Shown here: positions 8,191 to 16,584 of the stretch, one piece after another | Layout of the letters: each line of letters begins with the position of its first letter | Numbering within the stretch: position 1 is the first letter of the stretch | Assembly: GCA_963617275.1 (NCBI GenBank) | Contig: CAVENX010000035.1 | Location: forward strand, 100,016 to 164,015 | DNA length: 64,000 bases | Direction of reading: 5' to 3' | DNA from: Limivicinus sp963617275 | GTDB taxonomy: Bacteria; Bacillota; Clostridia; Oscillospirales; Oscillospiraceae | Position numbers and translations under genes: made by a program | The notes under the pieces: model-generated | What the model was told of the DNA's origin: nothing | The model's database searches: none | The model's input: the letters and a program-made list of their open reading frames with translations, nothing else

Positions 8191-8219
8191 ATTCTATCAA
8201 AAGTTTCCTGCCTTGTCAA
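8191..8219 (-). promoter_or_regulatory. Promoter of the tRNA-Met/tRNA-Glu unit
   Basis: On the minus strand TTGACA (8214-8219), 17-base spacer, TAGAAT (8191-8196), ending 25 bases before tRNA-Met. Near-consensus sigma-A promoter. Confidence 0.85.
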
Positions 8220-8316
8220 CAGTTTTTTTCCTTTTTGCGCATTTCTTTTGTCCGGTTCCTTAATTTGCCCTTTTTGCTCCTCAATTCCCGCAAATTTCCG
8301 TCAAACATTCCAAATA

Positions 8317-8348
8317 AATCCCGCAAAGTCACTCCGGCTTTGCGGGAT
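8317..8348 (-). terminator. Intrinsic terminator of the cupin gene
   Basis: ATCCCGCAAAG and CTTTGCGGGAT form an 11-bp stem, followed on the minus strand by TTATTT. It lies about 30 bases downstream of the cupin stop. Confidence 0.8.
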
Positions 8349-8377
8349 CGTTGATGTGCATGATCTGCACGCGTCTT

Positions 8378-8734
8378 TTATTCCGTATAAAGAATGAGCG
8401 CAATCGCTTCAATAGGCTCGGTTCCGGTATTCAGAAGGCTGTGCCCCTCTCCGTCGCCCACACTTGTAACGTCGCCAGCGTGAACCTTGACTATCGTGCC
8501 GTTGTCGTTATATTCACCCTCGCCTTTAAGGATATAGTATATCTCTCCGTCGCCGTGGTGGACGTGCCAGCCGACAGCCGCGCCAGGCTCAAGAAACATA
8601 TGGTTAAAAAGCCGTCCCTTGCCGAACAGCTCCTCGGGCGTGTTGAGTATCTTGTGCGCCTCCGCCTCGCCCGGGCCGCCGAAAAGGCTCATGCGTGTGA
8701 CGGTTTTTTCGTTGCTGCGTCTTACAAAGCTCAT
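8378..8734 (-). CDS. Small cupin-domain protein
   Basis: A single-domain cupin (118 aa). The conserved metal-site motif 1 is visible as GWHVHHGDGEIYYILKGEGE (about residues 54-73) and motif 2 as AGDVTSVGDGEGHSL. Such proteins are small beta-barrel enzymes, isomerases or sensors, and the substrate cannot be predicted. I chose the ATG at 8732-8734 because GAGGGAGAG precedes it; an upstream ATG at 8758 would overlap the LUD gene and lacks a ribosome site. It lies 13 bases downstream of the LUD gene and is probably co-transcribed with it. Confidence 0.8.
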   Translation of the reverse strand: MSFVRRSNEKTVTRMSLFGGPGEAEAHKILNTPEELFGKGRLFNHMFLEPGAAVGWHVHHGDGEIYYILKGEGEYNDNGTIVKVHAGDVTSVGDGEGHSLLNTGTEPIEAIALILYTE

Positions 8735-8747
8735 TTCTTTCTCTCCC

Positions 8748-9338
8748 TCACATTCCAAGTTCTTCGTCGATTATTACGACCTCGGTCTCCATGCCCATCA
8801 TAGGCGCCCATTGTACGGTCAGCGCATTGCAGATGCGCTCCTTTGAGCGGCAGTCATGACACTTTCCGTCCACCTGACACGGTGTTTTTTTACCGAAACG
8901 GGCACAGTTCTGAACAGCAGCAACATTGCGTGCGCGGTAAAGCGCGGAGTCGAAATCAGGGCATATTTTGTTTGTACCTATTATAATATATACCTTTTTA
9001 TGGCCGAACACCTGACCGGCTATACGGTTGCCCGCGCCGTCGATGTTCAGAAGCTCGCCGTTTTCGCTGACGGCGTTCGCGCTGCAAATGAAAACTTCCG
9101 CTGTGTTTTCGTTCTGCCGCACGTCCGGACTGCTGTCCTTCCAATGCCAATACACGGTGTTGTTTTCGCAGAGCCTGTCGTATATTCCGAGCTGGTCTGC
9201 GGTTTTGCAGCCGCCGATGCCGACCGTGACGCCGTTTATCGCGCCGCAGAGATACTCAAGCGCTTCCTTTCCGTCAGAAAAATGCGTAACGCCAAAGCCG
9301 CGGTCTTTAAGGTTCTTTATGGTTCTTTCGATATTCAT
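8748..9338 (-). CDS. LUD-domain (LutC/YkgG-like) protein with C-terminal cysteine cluster
   Basis: A 196-aa LUD-fold protein. The family includes LutB/LutC of the lactate oxidation system, but this stand-alone type is common in anaerobes and its own reaction is unknown. It shows TVGIGGCKT, the INIDG-type LLNIDGAGNRIAGQVFG region and, unusually, a C-terminal cysteine cluster (CARFGKKTPC, GKCHDC, ERIC) that could bind zinc or an Fe-S cluster. The ATG at 9336-9338 sits seven bases after GGAGG. No LutA/LutB partners are adjacent, so a lactate role is not supported. Two-gene operon with the cupin. Confidence 0.8.
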   Translation of the reverse strand: MNIERTIKNLKDRGFGVTHFSDGKEALEYLCGAINGVTVGIGGCKTADQLGIYDRLCENNTVYWHWKDSSPDVRQNENTAEVFICSANAVSENGELLNIDGAGNRIAGQVFGHKKVYIIIGTNKICPDFDSALYRARNVAAVQNCARFGKKTPCQVDGKCHDCRSKERICNALTVQWAPMMGMETEVVIIDEELGM

Positions 9339-9411
9339 GGGCACACCTCCGTATTAATCAGTTCCTATACCGATTATATCCGAGGTAAAATCTGCCGTCA
9401 AGGATATCGTG

Positions 9412-10428
9412 CTACAAATTCAGCGCTTCTATCAGTTCTTTCGCCGACAGCATGAGATTTTCCGCAAATTCCGCATCCGGCGAATGTACGCAGACATGTA
9501 TCGCCTGCATATCCTCACGCGGAGCAATATGCATTTCATATCCCGCTCCGCTCACTCTCAGTCCGTCAGAGTAGTCGCTGTCCATTTCGAGCAGCGCCTC
9601 CGACAAAACGCCCATGACCGCCGCCCTGTCGCCGCACGGGCAATCTATTCCGTCGCTGACCGCTGCCCTTTCGACAGGCGCTTTAACCGGTGAAAACGAC
9701 GGCGCCGGATCAATTTTCAGCTTACCCGTCAACGCGTCCGCACAGCAGCTGTAATACGACAACGGCGTACCCACATCGCACCAGTAGCCGCCCGGATCGA
9801 CCCCGTAGACCGGCACATTTTCTTTCAGAAGCAGCGGAAAAAGATCCTTGCCGAAATCAAACGCAGCCGCTGACGGCACATACTGCATCGCTTCGGGTGA
9901 AAGCATATATATTCCCGTATTGACAAGGTCGGTCACAACACGGCTCCACGACGGCTTTTCCACAAAGGCGCGTATCCTCCCCTCCGCATCCGTCACGGCA
10001 AGGCCGTATCTCAGAGGGCTGCCGTCCCGATGCAGAGCTATAGTCACGGCAGCGCCGCATCTGATATGCTCATCCGCCAGAAGCGACAGATCCATATCAC
10101 AGGCGCAGTCGCCGCTTATGACAAGGAAATTCTCATTGCCGTAATAATCCGCGCAGTTTTTTACAGCGCCGGCCGTACCGAGAGGCTCCTTTTCAATGCG
10201 GTAGCATATTCTGACGCCGAACTTGCTTCCGTCGCCGAAGTGTGCGATTATATCGCCCGCATGATATTTTACCGCCATGCATATATCGTCAAAGCCGTTT
10301 CTTTTAAGCAGCGCCACAATATGCTCGAGCATGGGCTTGCCGAGCAGCGGCACCATAGGCTTCGGCAGCGCGCCGGTGATTGCCTTGAGGCGTGTGCCCT
10401 CGCCGCCCGCCATTATTACTGCTTTCAA
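9412..10428 (-). CDS. Sugar-phosphate nucleotidyltransferase with phosphohexomutase-like C-terminal end
   Basis: A 338-aa protein. The N-terminal 235 residues are an NTP-transferase domain: pyrophosphorylase signature MAGGEGTRL at residues 7-15, PKPMVPLLGKPM, the sugar-binding EKEPLGTAGAV and Mg-binding GDCACDMD. It most resembles mannose-1-phosphate guanylyltransferase or glucose-1-phosphate nucleotidyltransferases. The last 60 residues (DGLRVSGAGYEMHIAPRED through AKELIEALNL) look like domain IV of phosphoglucomutase/phosphomannomutase, whose other domains are missing. The start is TTG (10426-10428) after GAGGTGAG. It is divergent from gdpP. Confidence 0.8.
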   Translation of the reverse strand: MKAVIMAGGEGTRLKAITGALPKPMVPLLGKPMLEHIVALLKRNGFDDICMAVKYHAGDIIAHFGDGSKFGVRICYRIEKEPLGTAGAVKNCADYYGNENFLVISGDCACDMDLSLLADEHIRCGAAVTIALHRDGSPLRYGLAVTDAEGRIRAFVEKPSWSRVVTDLVNTGIYMLSPEAMQYVPSAAAFDFGKDLFPLLLKENVPVYGVDPGGYWCDVGTPLSYYSCCADALTGKLKIDPAPSFSPVKAPVERAAVSDGIDCPCGDRAAVMGVLSEALLEMDSDYSDGLRVSGAGYEMHIAPREDMQAIHVCVHSPDAEFAENLMLSAKELIEALNL

Positions 10429-10481
10429 ATGTCACTCACCTCACATAGACATAGTGTTTACAATAATAATAAATTTATTTG

Positions 10482-10510
10482 TTGTAAAGAGCAGCCGGAT
10501 TTGCTATAAT
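10482..10510 (+). promoter_or_regulatory. Predicted promoter of gdpP
   Basis: TTGTAA (10482-10487), 17-base spacer, consensus TATAAT (10505-10510), about 60 bases before the gdpP start. Confidence 0.75.
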
Positions 10511-10570
10511 ACAACAATACACTGCTGTAATTGTGCCCACAACCGCCGCACCAGACAGGAGGTGCATATT

Positions 10571-12556
10571 TTGAACCAAAAAATGCATACGCTTGCCAAA
10601 CTTGATACCGCGATCTGCCTCGCCGCCATGGCTGTGTTCAATGCGATAACCGCTCTGACGGGTTATTATCTGCTTTCGGCTTTTGAAACGGTCGTTTTTA
10701 TCGTCGTGCTTGTATTGACGCTTATCAATATGAAGAAAAAAGAGCAGGCGCTCGACGAGTATATCATGTCAGTCAGGTATGACGCGGAAAACGCCAAGGA
10801 GAACACGCTCAGAAATTTCCCTCTGCCTATTTCCGTGTTCAGGGTGAGCGATACGTCCATAATTTGGGGGAACGATAAATTTTTCAGGCTCTGCGGTGAG
10901 AGCGGCAGCCGCCTTGACGCCAAAGTGTCTGACTTTATTCCGGATTTTTCGTGCAAATGGCTTGAGACAAGCGAAAAGGAATACCCCGGCATCATCGAAG
11001 CCGGTGGGAAAAAATACCGGCTTTTCGGCAATATCGTCCAACCGGCGAACCCCGGCAGCGGCAGCGTTATGGGCATCTGCTACTGGATGGACGTTTCCGA
11101 CTTTGAGGAGATCAAGCAGCAGTTCTCCGACACAAGACCCGTCGCCGGTGTTGTCGTCATAGACAATCTGGATGAGCTGGTCAAAAACCAGCCGGAGAGG
11201 ATCAAGAACGATATACGCGACGCCGTTGAAGACAAGCTTGATCAGTGGTGCGTGGAATACGGCGGCATAGTCCGCCGCTACGACAGAGACAGATACATCG
11301 CAATGTTCGAAAAACATGACATTGAAAGGATGAAAGAGCGGAAATTCCCCATAATTCAGGAAATGCACCAGGTGGAAAGTCCGGGCGGTATCGACGCTTC
11401 AATAAGCATCGGTTTCGGCACGGATGGTTTGAGCCTGCATGAAGCTATGCAGTTTGCTGACGTCGCAACGGAGCTTGCGCTTACCAGGGGCGGCGATCAG
11501 GCCGTTATAAAAGACCGCACCGGCTTTGAGTTTTTCGGCGGGCGCGGATACGAAGTGGAAAAGCGCACTAAGGTCAGATCCCGCGTTATGGCGAACACCC
11601 TCGCCGAGCTTGTGCGCGACTCGTCAAAAGTGATCGTCATGGGGCACCGCTATTCCGACCTTGACAGCATCGGCTCCGCCGTCGGCATATGCGCCCTTGC
11701 CAAGAAATGCGGCAAGCGGTACAACGTCGTCGTGGATTATAAAAAGTCCGCCGCAAAAGAGCTTATCGACCGGATGCGCAGAGAGCCGGATTATAGAGAG
11801 GCCTTTATCGGCTGTACGGAGGCCAAACTGAGGATCGACGCAAAGACCCTTCTTGTCATTGTGGATACCAACCGTCCGGAACAGGTCGAAGATGAAGAGC
11901 TTCTGCGGATGTGCAGACGTGTCGCGGTGATCGACCACCACCGCGTCGCGGCGACGTACATACAGAACGCCGCCCTCGGTTTTGTGGAGCCGTATGCTTC
12001 CTCGGCATGTGAGCTGGTCACGGAGATATTGCAGGAGGTGCTCGACGGGCCGGAGCTTCACAGGTACGAGGCGGAAGCGATACTGTCCGGTATCGTGCTC
12101 GACACAAAGAGCTTCACCATCCGCACAGGCGAACGCACGTTTGACGCCGCTTCATATCTGCGCCATGCAGGCGCGGACACTGTCGATGTGATAAGGCTTT
12201 TGCAGACGGATATGGATTCCACCATCGCAAGATATAAGATAATGCAGAACGCGAAGCTTTACCACGGCATAGCCATCGCGGCACCGAAAGAAAAGCAGAA
12301 CAGGATCGTCGCGGCGCAGGCTGCGGACGGGCTGCTGAATATTTCCGGCGTTGACGCGTCAATAGTCGTATTCCCCGACGAGGAGGGCGATATATTCGCA
12401 TCCGCCCGCTCAATAGGCAGTCTCAACGTCCAGATACTTATGGAAAAGCTGGGCGGCGGCGGCAACAGAAGCGCGGCAGCAGTGCAGTTCAAGGATATCA
12501 GCCTTGATGAAGCCGTCAAGAAAATATATGACGCCATAGACGAATATATGGGATAA
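10571..12556 (+). CDS. gdpP: Cyclic-di-AMP phosphodiesterase GdpP
   Basis: Membrane-bound phosphodiesterase (661 aa, normal for the family) that hydrolyses c-di-AMP to pApA. Order: two N-terminal membrane segments (about residues 10-50), PAS-like domain (about 75-160), degenerate GGDEF domain (about 165-300), DHH domain (HRYSDLDS near residue 358; Asp455-His-His457 in VIDHHR) and DHHA1 domain ending with GGGGNRSAAA. The open frame extends upstream, but the TTG at 10571 stands eight bases after AGGAGG and just before the membrane segment, so it is preferred; ATG 10583 is the alternative. The genes rplI and dnaB follow, the standard Firmicutes order. Confidence 0.93.
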   Translation: MNQKMHTLAKLDTAICLAAMAVFNAITALTGYYLLSAFETVVFIVVLVLTLINMKKKEQALDEYIMSVRYDAENAKENTLRNFPLPISVFRVSDTSIIWGNDKFFRLCGESGSRLDAKVSDFIPDFSCKWLETSEKEYPGIIEAGGKKYRLFGNIVQPANPGSGSVMGICYWMDVSDFEEIKQQFSDTRPVAGVVVIDNLDELVKNQPERIKNDIRDAVEDKLDQWCVEYGGIVRRYDRDRYIAMFEKHDIERMKERKFPIIQEMHQVESPGGIDASISIGFGTDGLSLHEAMQFADVATELALTRGGDQAVIKDRTGFEFFGGRGYEVEKRTKVRSRVMANTLAELVRDSSKVIVMGHRYSDLDSIGSAVGICALAKKCGKRYNVVVDYKKSAAKELIDRMRREPDYREAFIGCTEAKLRIDAKTLLVIVDTNRPEQVEDEELLRMCRRVAVIDHHRVAATYIQNAALGFVEPYASSACELVTEILQEVLDGPELHRYEAEAILSGIVLDTKSFTIRTGERTFDAASYLRHAGADTVDVIRLLQTDMDSTIARYKIMQNAKLYHGIAIAAPKEKQNRIVAAQAADGLLNISGVDASIVVFPDEEGDIFASARSIGSLNVQILMEKLGGGGNRSAAAVQFKDISLDEAVKKIYDAIDEYMG

Positions 12557-12559
12557 ACT

Positions 12560-12762
12560 GAGACTGTCAAAAAACTATGCACCAAAGTCCGATAACAGAG
12601 CAGCGGGGGAGCTTGAGGGGGCAAGGCCCGCCTCAAATTGGACAACCCGCCGTCGAGAGTCTTGAGATATCAAGGCTCTCGGCAACAGCATTTTGAACTC
12701 TTTCAAAATGCTCGGCGGAAAGCGCAGTCAAAAAAGTCCTTGCAGGACTTTTTTGACAAGCT
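12560..12762. repeat. MITE-like hairpin element with TGTCAAAAAA ends (copy 1)
   Basis: The element lies between gdpP and rplI. Its ends are imperfect inverted repeats (agactgtcaaaaaa at 12561-12574; ttttttgacaagct at the right end). It is flanked by a perfect 10-bp direct repeat, GGGATAAACT, at 12550-12559 and 12763-12772; the left copy includes the gdpP stop codon. Inside are hairpins GAGAGTCTTGA/TCAAGGCTCTC, AGCATTTTGA/TCAAAATGCT and GTCAAAAAAGTCC/GGACTTTTTTGAC (12727-12757). There is no reading frame. A duplicated target plus inverted ends suggests insertion of a small non-autonomous element. Confidence 0.7.
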
Positions 12763-12784
12763 GGGATAAACTATCTGATATACT
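12753..12784 (+). promoter_or_regulatory. Possible rplI promoter using the repeat element's end as -35 box
   Basis: TTGACA (12753-12758) in the right end of the element, then TGATAT at 17 bases (12776-12781) or TATACT at 20 bases (12779-12784). Speculative. Confidence 0.3.
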
Positions 12785-12811
12785 TTTGCTTACAGAAAAG
12801 GAGAATTCAAA

Positions 12812-13258
12812 ATGAAAGTTATTTTTAATGAAGACGTAAAGGGTCAGGGCAAGAAAGGCGAACTGAAGGAAGTTTCCAGCGGATACGCAAGAAACTATCT
12901 GCTGCCGCGCAAGCTTGCAACCGAGGCCACGGCTGATAATCTCAACGCGTTCAAGCTCAGGGAGAAGGCAAAGGCCGCACAGATAGCCAAGGAGAAGGCT
13001 CAGGCGGCGGAGTACGCCGAAAAGCTCAGCGCCGTTCAGGTGACTATCCGCGCCAAAGCAGGTGCGAACGGCAAGCTCTTCGGCGCCGTCACCTCGCAGG
13101 AGATCAGTGAAGCGCTCAAAGAGCAGTTCGGCATGGACATCGAAAAGAACAAGATCGTTCAGCCGGAGCCTATAAAGGCATACGGCAGCTACACCGTCAA
13201 GGTCAAGCTCGGCTACGAGATAAGCGGGAATGTCAACCTGCTGGTCGTTGAGGGATAA
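12812..13258 (+). CDS. rplI: 50S ribosomal protein L9
   Basis: Ribosomal protein bL9 (148 aa, the usual length) that bridges the large subunit and helps maintain reading frame. The N-terminal rRNA-binding domain is clear (MKVIFNEDVKGQGKKGE, GYARNYLLPRKLA), followed by a Lys/Ala/Glu-rich connecting helix (about residues 45-75) and a C-terminal domain with GKLFGAVTSQEI. The ATG follows AAAAGGAG. It lies between gdpP and dnaB as in other Firmicutes, separated from gdpP here by a repeat element. Confidence 0.97.
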   Translation: MKVIFNEDVKGQGKKGELKEVSSGYARNYLLPRKLATEATADNLNAFKLREKAKAAQIAKEKAQAAEYAEKLSAVQVTIRAKAGANGKLFGAVTSQEISEALKEQFGMDIEKNKIVQPEPIKAYGSYTVKVKLGYEISGNVNLLVVEG

Positions 13259-13324
13259 TTTTCATAAACTTCATCCGTGCGTGACGCGGATTCAGACTGA
13301 TGTTCAAAAAAGGTTTAATCGGCA

Positions 13325-14671
13325 ATGGAAGAATTAAAGGGTCATAAAATTCCATATTCGGCGCCGGCAGAACAGGCGGTAATAGGCTCCATGCTGATAA
13401 ATCCCGCGTGTGTTCCGGACGTAATGGAGCGGCTGAGAGCGGATGAGCTTTATATAAAGCTCAATCGGGATATTTTCGAGACGGTTTCGGCAATGTTCTC
13501 CTACGGTCAGATCATCGACCCGGTGACGGTGCTTGACCAGATGAAGATCCGCGGTGTATACACAGACGAGTGCGACAACTATCTGGCGGAGGTCATGCGC
13601 ATAACCCCGACCGCCTCCAACGTACTCGAGTATACCGCGATCGTGCGCGACAGGGCGCTTCTGCGCCGTCTCGGGGAAACCGCCGATGAAATATACGAGA
13701 TGATAGACGACGGTTCGGGCGAAGCGGAAACGCTGCTCGAAGCGGCTGAACGCAAGATATACGCCCTGCGGCAGGGGCGGAACGTCGGCGGGCTTATGCC
13801 CATATCCGCCGTCGTGCAGACGGTTTTTGACAATCTTTCCGAGGCGGCTGCCTCTGGTGAGAAGATTCCCGGCCTGTCCACTGGTCTTCCAGATCTCGAT
13901 TCAAAAATCCTCGGTCTTAACAAGTCTGAGCTTATTCTTGTCGCCGCACGCCCCGGCATGGGCAAAACGAGTATCGCGCTGAACATGGCGCTGAACGTAG
14001 CCTTGACGCTGCACAAGACCGTTGCTATATTCTCGCTGGAAATGTCGCGGGAGCAGCTTGTATCAAGACTTCTCTCCCGCGCCTCTCTCGTCCCGAGTCA
14101 GAATCTTCTGACAGGTCAGCTGTCCGAGCAGCAATGGCGCAGCATAGCGGACGCGGCGCAGATACTCAGCGCCACAGACGTGAGGATCGACGATAACCCG
14201 ACTCTCACGGTGTCTGATATGAACGCGCAGTGCAGGCGTGTGCCGAATCTTGACCTCGTTGTCATTGACTATCTGCAATTGATGCAGTCCGCCGGAAGCG
14301 GGCACAGCTGGTCAAACGAGAGCCGCACACAGGCCGTCAGCGATATAAGCCGTATGCTCAAGATAATGGCGAAAGAGCTTAACGTCCCGGTGGTATGCCT
14401 TTCGCAGCTGAGCCGTGCCAATGAGTCAAGAACCGACAAGCGCCCCATGCTCTCCGACCTGCGCGAATCCGGCGCAATAGAGCAGGACGCGGACGTTGTA
14501 ATAGGTCTGTACCGCGACGGGTATTATAATAAAGAATGTGAAAACCCAAACCTTGCAGAGGCAATAGTGCTGAAAAACCGCAAGGGCGAAACGGGAACTG
14601 TGGAGCTTGCATGGCTGCCTGAATATACTTCCTTCGGCTCCGTGTCCCGCAGACGTGAAGATGATGAGTGA
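13325..14671 (+). CDS. dnaB: Replicative DNA helicase DnaB
   Basis: Hexameric replication-fork helicase (448 aa; B. subtilis calls the homologue DnaC). The N-terminal helicase-loader/primase-binding domain spans about residues 1-110 (PYSAPAEQAVIGSML at 9-23). The RecA-like C-terminal domain has Walker A ARPGMGKTS near residue 208, Walker B VVIDYLQLM and the conserved LSQLSRANESR and SDLRESGAIEQDADV stretches. Length is normal with no intein. The ATG at 13325 has only a weak upstream AAAAGG. Its last bases overlap the tilS start, so the two are translationally coupled. Confidence 0.97.
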   Translation: MEELKGHKIPYSAPAEQAVIGSMLINPACVPDVMERLRADELYIKLNRDIFETVSAMFSYGQIIDPVTVLDQMKIRGVYTDECDNYLAEVMRITPTASNVLEYTAIVRDRALLRRLGETADEIYEMIDDGSGEAETLLEAAERKIYALRQGRNVGGLMPISAVVQTVFDNLSEAAASGEKIPGLSTGLPDLDSKILGLNKSELILVAARPGMGKTSIALNMALNVALTLHKTVAIFSLEMSREQLVSRLLSRASLVPSQNLLTGQLSEQQWRSIADAAQILSATDVRIDDNPTLTVSDMNAQCRRVPNLDLVVIDYLQLMQSAGSGHSWSNESRTQAVSDISRMLKIMAKELNVPVVCLSQLSRANESRTDKRPMLSDLRESGAIEQDADVVIGLYRDGYYNKECENPNLAEAIVLKNRKGETGTVELAWLPEYTSFGSVSRRREDDE

Positions 14672-16010
14672 AAAATTCAACATTTGCCTGCCGGATGACG
14701 GCGGCATTTTATGCGCCGTATCCGGCGGGGCGGATTCCGTATTCATGCTGCACGTGCTCAAAAAGCTGTGCGATGCGCACGGGACAAAAATCTGCGCGGC
14801 GCATTTTGAGCACGGTATCCGCGGTGAGGAATCAATGCGCGACGCCGCGTTTGTCGAAGAAATGTGCAGAAATTCAGGTGTAGAGTGTGTTGTAGGGCAT
14901 GAAAACATTCCCGAATATGCAAGGCAGAACCGCATCGGCATCGAGGAAGCGGCGCGTGAACGGCGCTACGCATTTCTTGACGCGGCTGCAAAAAAGCTTG
15001 GCTGCCGCTATATCGCCACGGCGCACAATGCCGACGACAACGCCGAGACGGTGCTTTTCAATCTTGTGCGCGGGACGGGCGGCAAGGGACTTTGCGGCAT
15101 TCCGCCGGTGCGTGGGAACATTATCCGCCCCATACTGAACGTTGCACGCTCCGAGATAGAGGAATATCTGAAAAGCAACGGCGTTCCCCATGTTGAGGAC
15201 AGCACAAACGCCTCCGACGATTACAGCCGCAACCGTATCAGGCACCGCGTTATGCCGGTGCTCAAAGAGATAAATCCCGCTTTTTCCTCCTCCGTTTCAA
15301 GAACGGCGGAGCTTTTGCGGCGGGATGAGGATTGCCTTTCCGCACTTGCGCGGGACTTCATTGAAAAGTATTCTGACGGCGAAAGTATCCCATCAAAAGA
15401 ACTGTCCGCACTCCACAGCGCGGTTGCTTCAAGGGTGATACGGCAGATACTCGGCGAAAACGCAGCCTTTGTCCATGTGGACGCAGTGCTTGCCCTTGCG
15501 GAGAAAAGCGGACTTGCCTATGCCGATATCTCCGGAAGAAGAATACGCGCGGAGCAGGGCAGAATATATTTTAACGCGCAGGACAGCTTTTCTATTCCGG
15601 AACGGCCGCTCGTTATCGACGGCACAACGGAAATTCCGGAAGCCGGGATAGAAATATCGACATATTTTGATATTTTTGATCGTGATGTTAACGACTCGTT
15701 AAACACTTTTCAGCTTAAATATGAGAATATATGTCACAGTTTGAGCTGTTCCGGCAGGAGAAGCGGAGACAGGCTCTCCCCCGTCGGCAGAGGGTGTACA
15801 AAAACGCTCAAAAGTCTGTTTGTAGAGAAGAAAATGACTCAGGCTCAGAGAGACAGAACCGTGGTCATACGCGACGGCGGCCGTGCGGCTGCTGTCAGCG
15901 GCTTCGGCATTGACAGAAAATATAAATGCGGCACCGGCGATAAAGTGCTGAAAATAGAGATAAAATATACAGAGCAGGCAACAGGAGAATTAAATGGAAA
16001 AAGATATTGA
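14661..16010 (+). CDS. tilS: tRNA(Ile) lysidine synthetase
   Basis: ATP-dependent enzyme (449 aa) that converts the wobble C of the CAT-anticodon tRNA-Ile2 to lysidine, so the tRNA reads AUA instead of AUG. The PP-loop motif SGGADS is at residues 21-26, with the family HNADDNAETVL and SRNRIRH motifs further on. The C-terminal TilS-C domain follows (GRRSGDRLSPVGRG, KTLKSLF). The frame is open upstream to 14607; I chose the tandem ATGs at 14661/14664 that overlap the end of dnaB. The stop overlaps the hpt start by 17 bases. Confidence 0.95.
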   Translation: MMSEKFNICLPDDGGILCAVSGGADSVFMLHVLKKLCDAHGTKICAAHFEHGIRGEESMRDAAFVEEMCRNSGVECVVGHENIPEYARQNRIGIEEAARERRYAFLDAAAKKLGCRYIATAHNADDNAETVLFNLVRGTGGKGLCGIPPVRGNIIRPILNVARSEIEEYLKSNGVPHVEDSTNASDDYSRNRIRHRVMPVLKEINPAFSSSVSRTAELLRRDEDCLSALARDFIEKYSDGESIPSKELSALHSAVASRVIRQILGENAAFVHVDAVLALAEKSGLAYADISGRRIRAEQGRIYFNAQDSFSIPERPLVIDGTTEIPEAGIEISTYFDIFDRDVNDSLNTFQLKYENICHSLSCSGRRSGDRLSPVGRGCTKTLKSLFVEKKMTQAQRDRTVVIRDGGRAAAVSGFGIDRKYKCGTGDKVLKIEIKYTEQATGELNGKRY

Positions 16011-16530
16011 AAGCGTCCTGATATCCGCAGAGGAGATTGAAAAGAATGTTGCGGCTATCGGCGCAAGGATCTCGAAGGATTTTGAGGGGAAGGATCCGGT
16101 TTTTGTAGGAGTGCTGAAAGGCTGTTTCATTTTTATGGCAGACCTTATGCGCCACGTCACCATAAACTGTTCCATGGATTTTATGGCGGTGTCCTCGTAC
16201 AGCGGCACTACCTCAACCGGTGCGGTCAAGATAAACAAGGATCTCAATCAGGACATTGCAGGCAAGGATCTCATTCTTGTTGAGGACATCCTTGACTCCG
16301 GCGTTACTCTGAACTATCTGAAAAACTATCTTGCGGTTAGAAAGCCCGCTTCCATACACGTTGTGACGCTTATGGATAAGCCCGCCCGCCGCAAAGCCGA
16401 TATTTACGCGGATTATTCATGCTTTGAAGTACCGGATGCGTTCGTCGTCGGCTATGGTCTTGACTATAATGAAAGATACCGCAATCTCCCGTATATCGGT
16501 ATTCTCAAGCCGGAAATATACAGCAAATAA
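15994..16530 (+). CDS. hpt: Hypoxanthine phosphoribosyltransferase
   Basis: Purine salvage enzyme (178 aa) that converts hypoxanthine or guanine plus PRPP to IMP or GMP. It carries the PRPP-binding motif ILVEDILDSGVTL (about residues 91-103), the N-terminal VGVLKGCFIFMADL loop and C-terminal VVGYGLDYNERYRNLPYIG. Length and motifs are typical. The ATG, with AGGAG upstream, lies inside the tilS 3' end. The order tilS-hpt-ftsH is conserved across Firmicutes; in B. subtilis, Hpt and TilS together activate ftsH expression, which may also hold here. Confidence 0.96.
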   Translation: MEKDIESVLISAEEIEKNVAAIGARISKDFEGKDPVFVGVLKGCFIFMADLMRHVTINCSMDFMAVSSYSGTTSTGAVKINKDLNQDIAGKDLILVEDILDSGVTLNYLKNYLAVRKPASIHVVTLMDKPARRKADIYADYSCFEVPDAFVVGYGLDYNERYRNLPYIGILKPEIYSK

Positions 16531-16584
16531 TAACGAAATCAAGGATTTAATCAGGACATCCCGCTAAAAGGAAGTGACAGTCGT

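Noticed and set aside
12570..12760. Possible riboswitch or L9 leader upstream of rplI
   Set aside because: The hairpins belong to an element with a flanking direct repeat, and no known leader motif is present.
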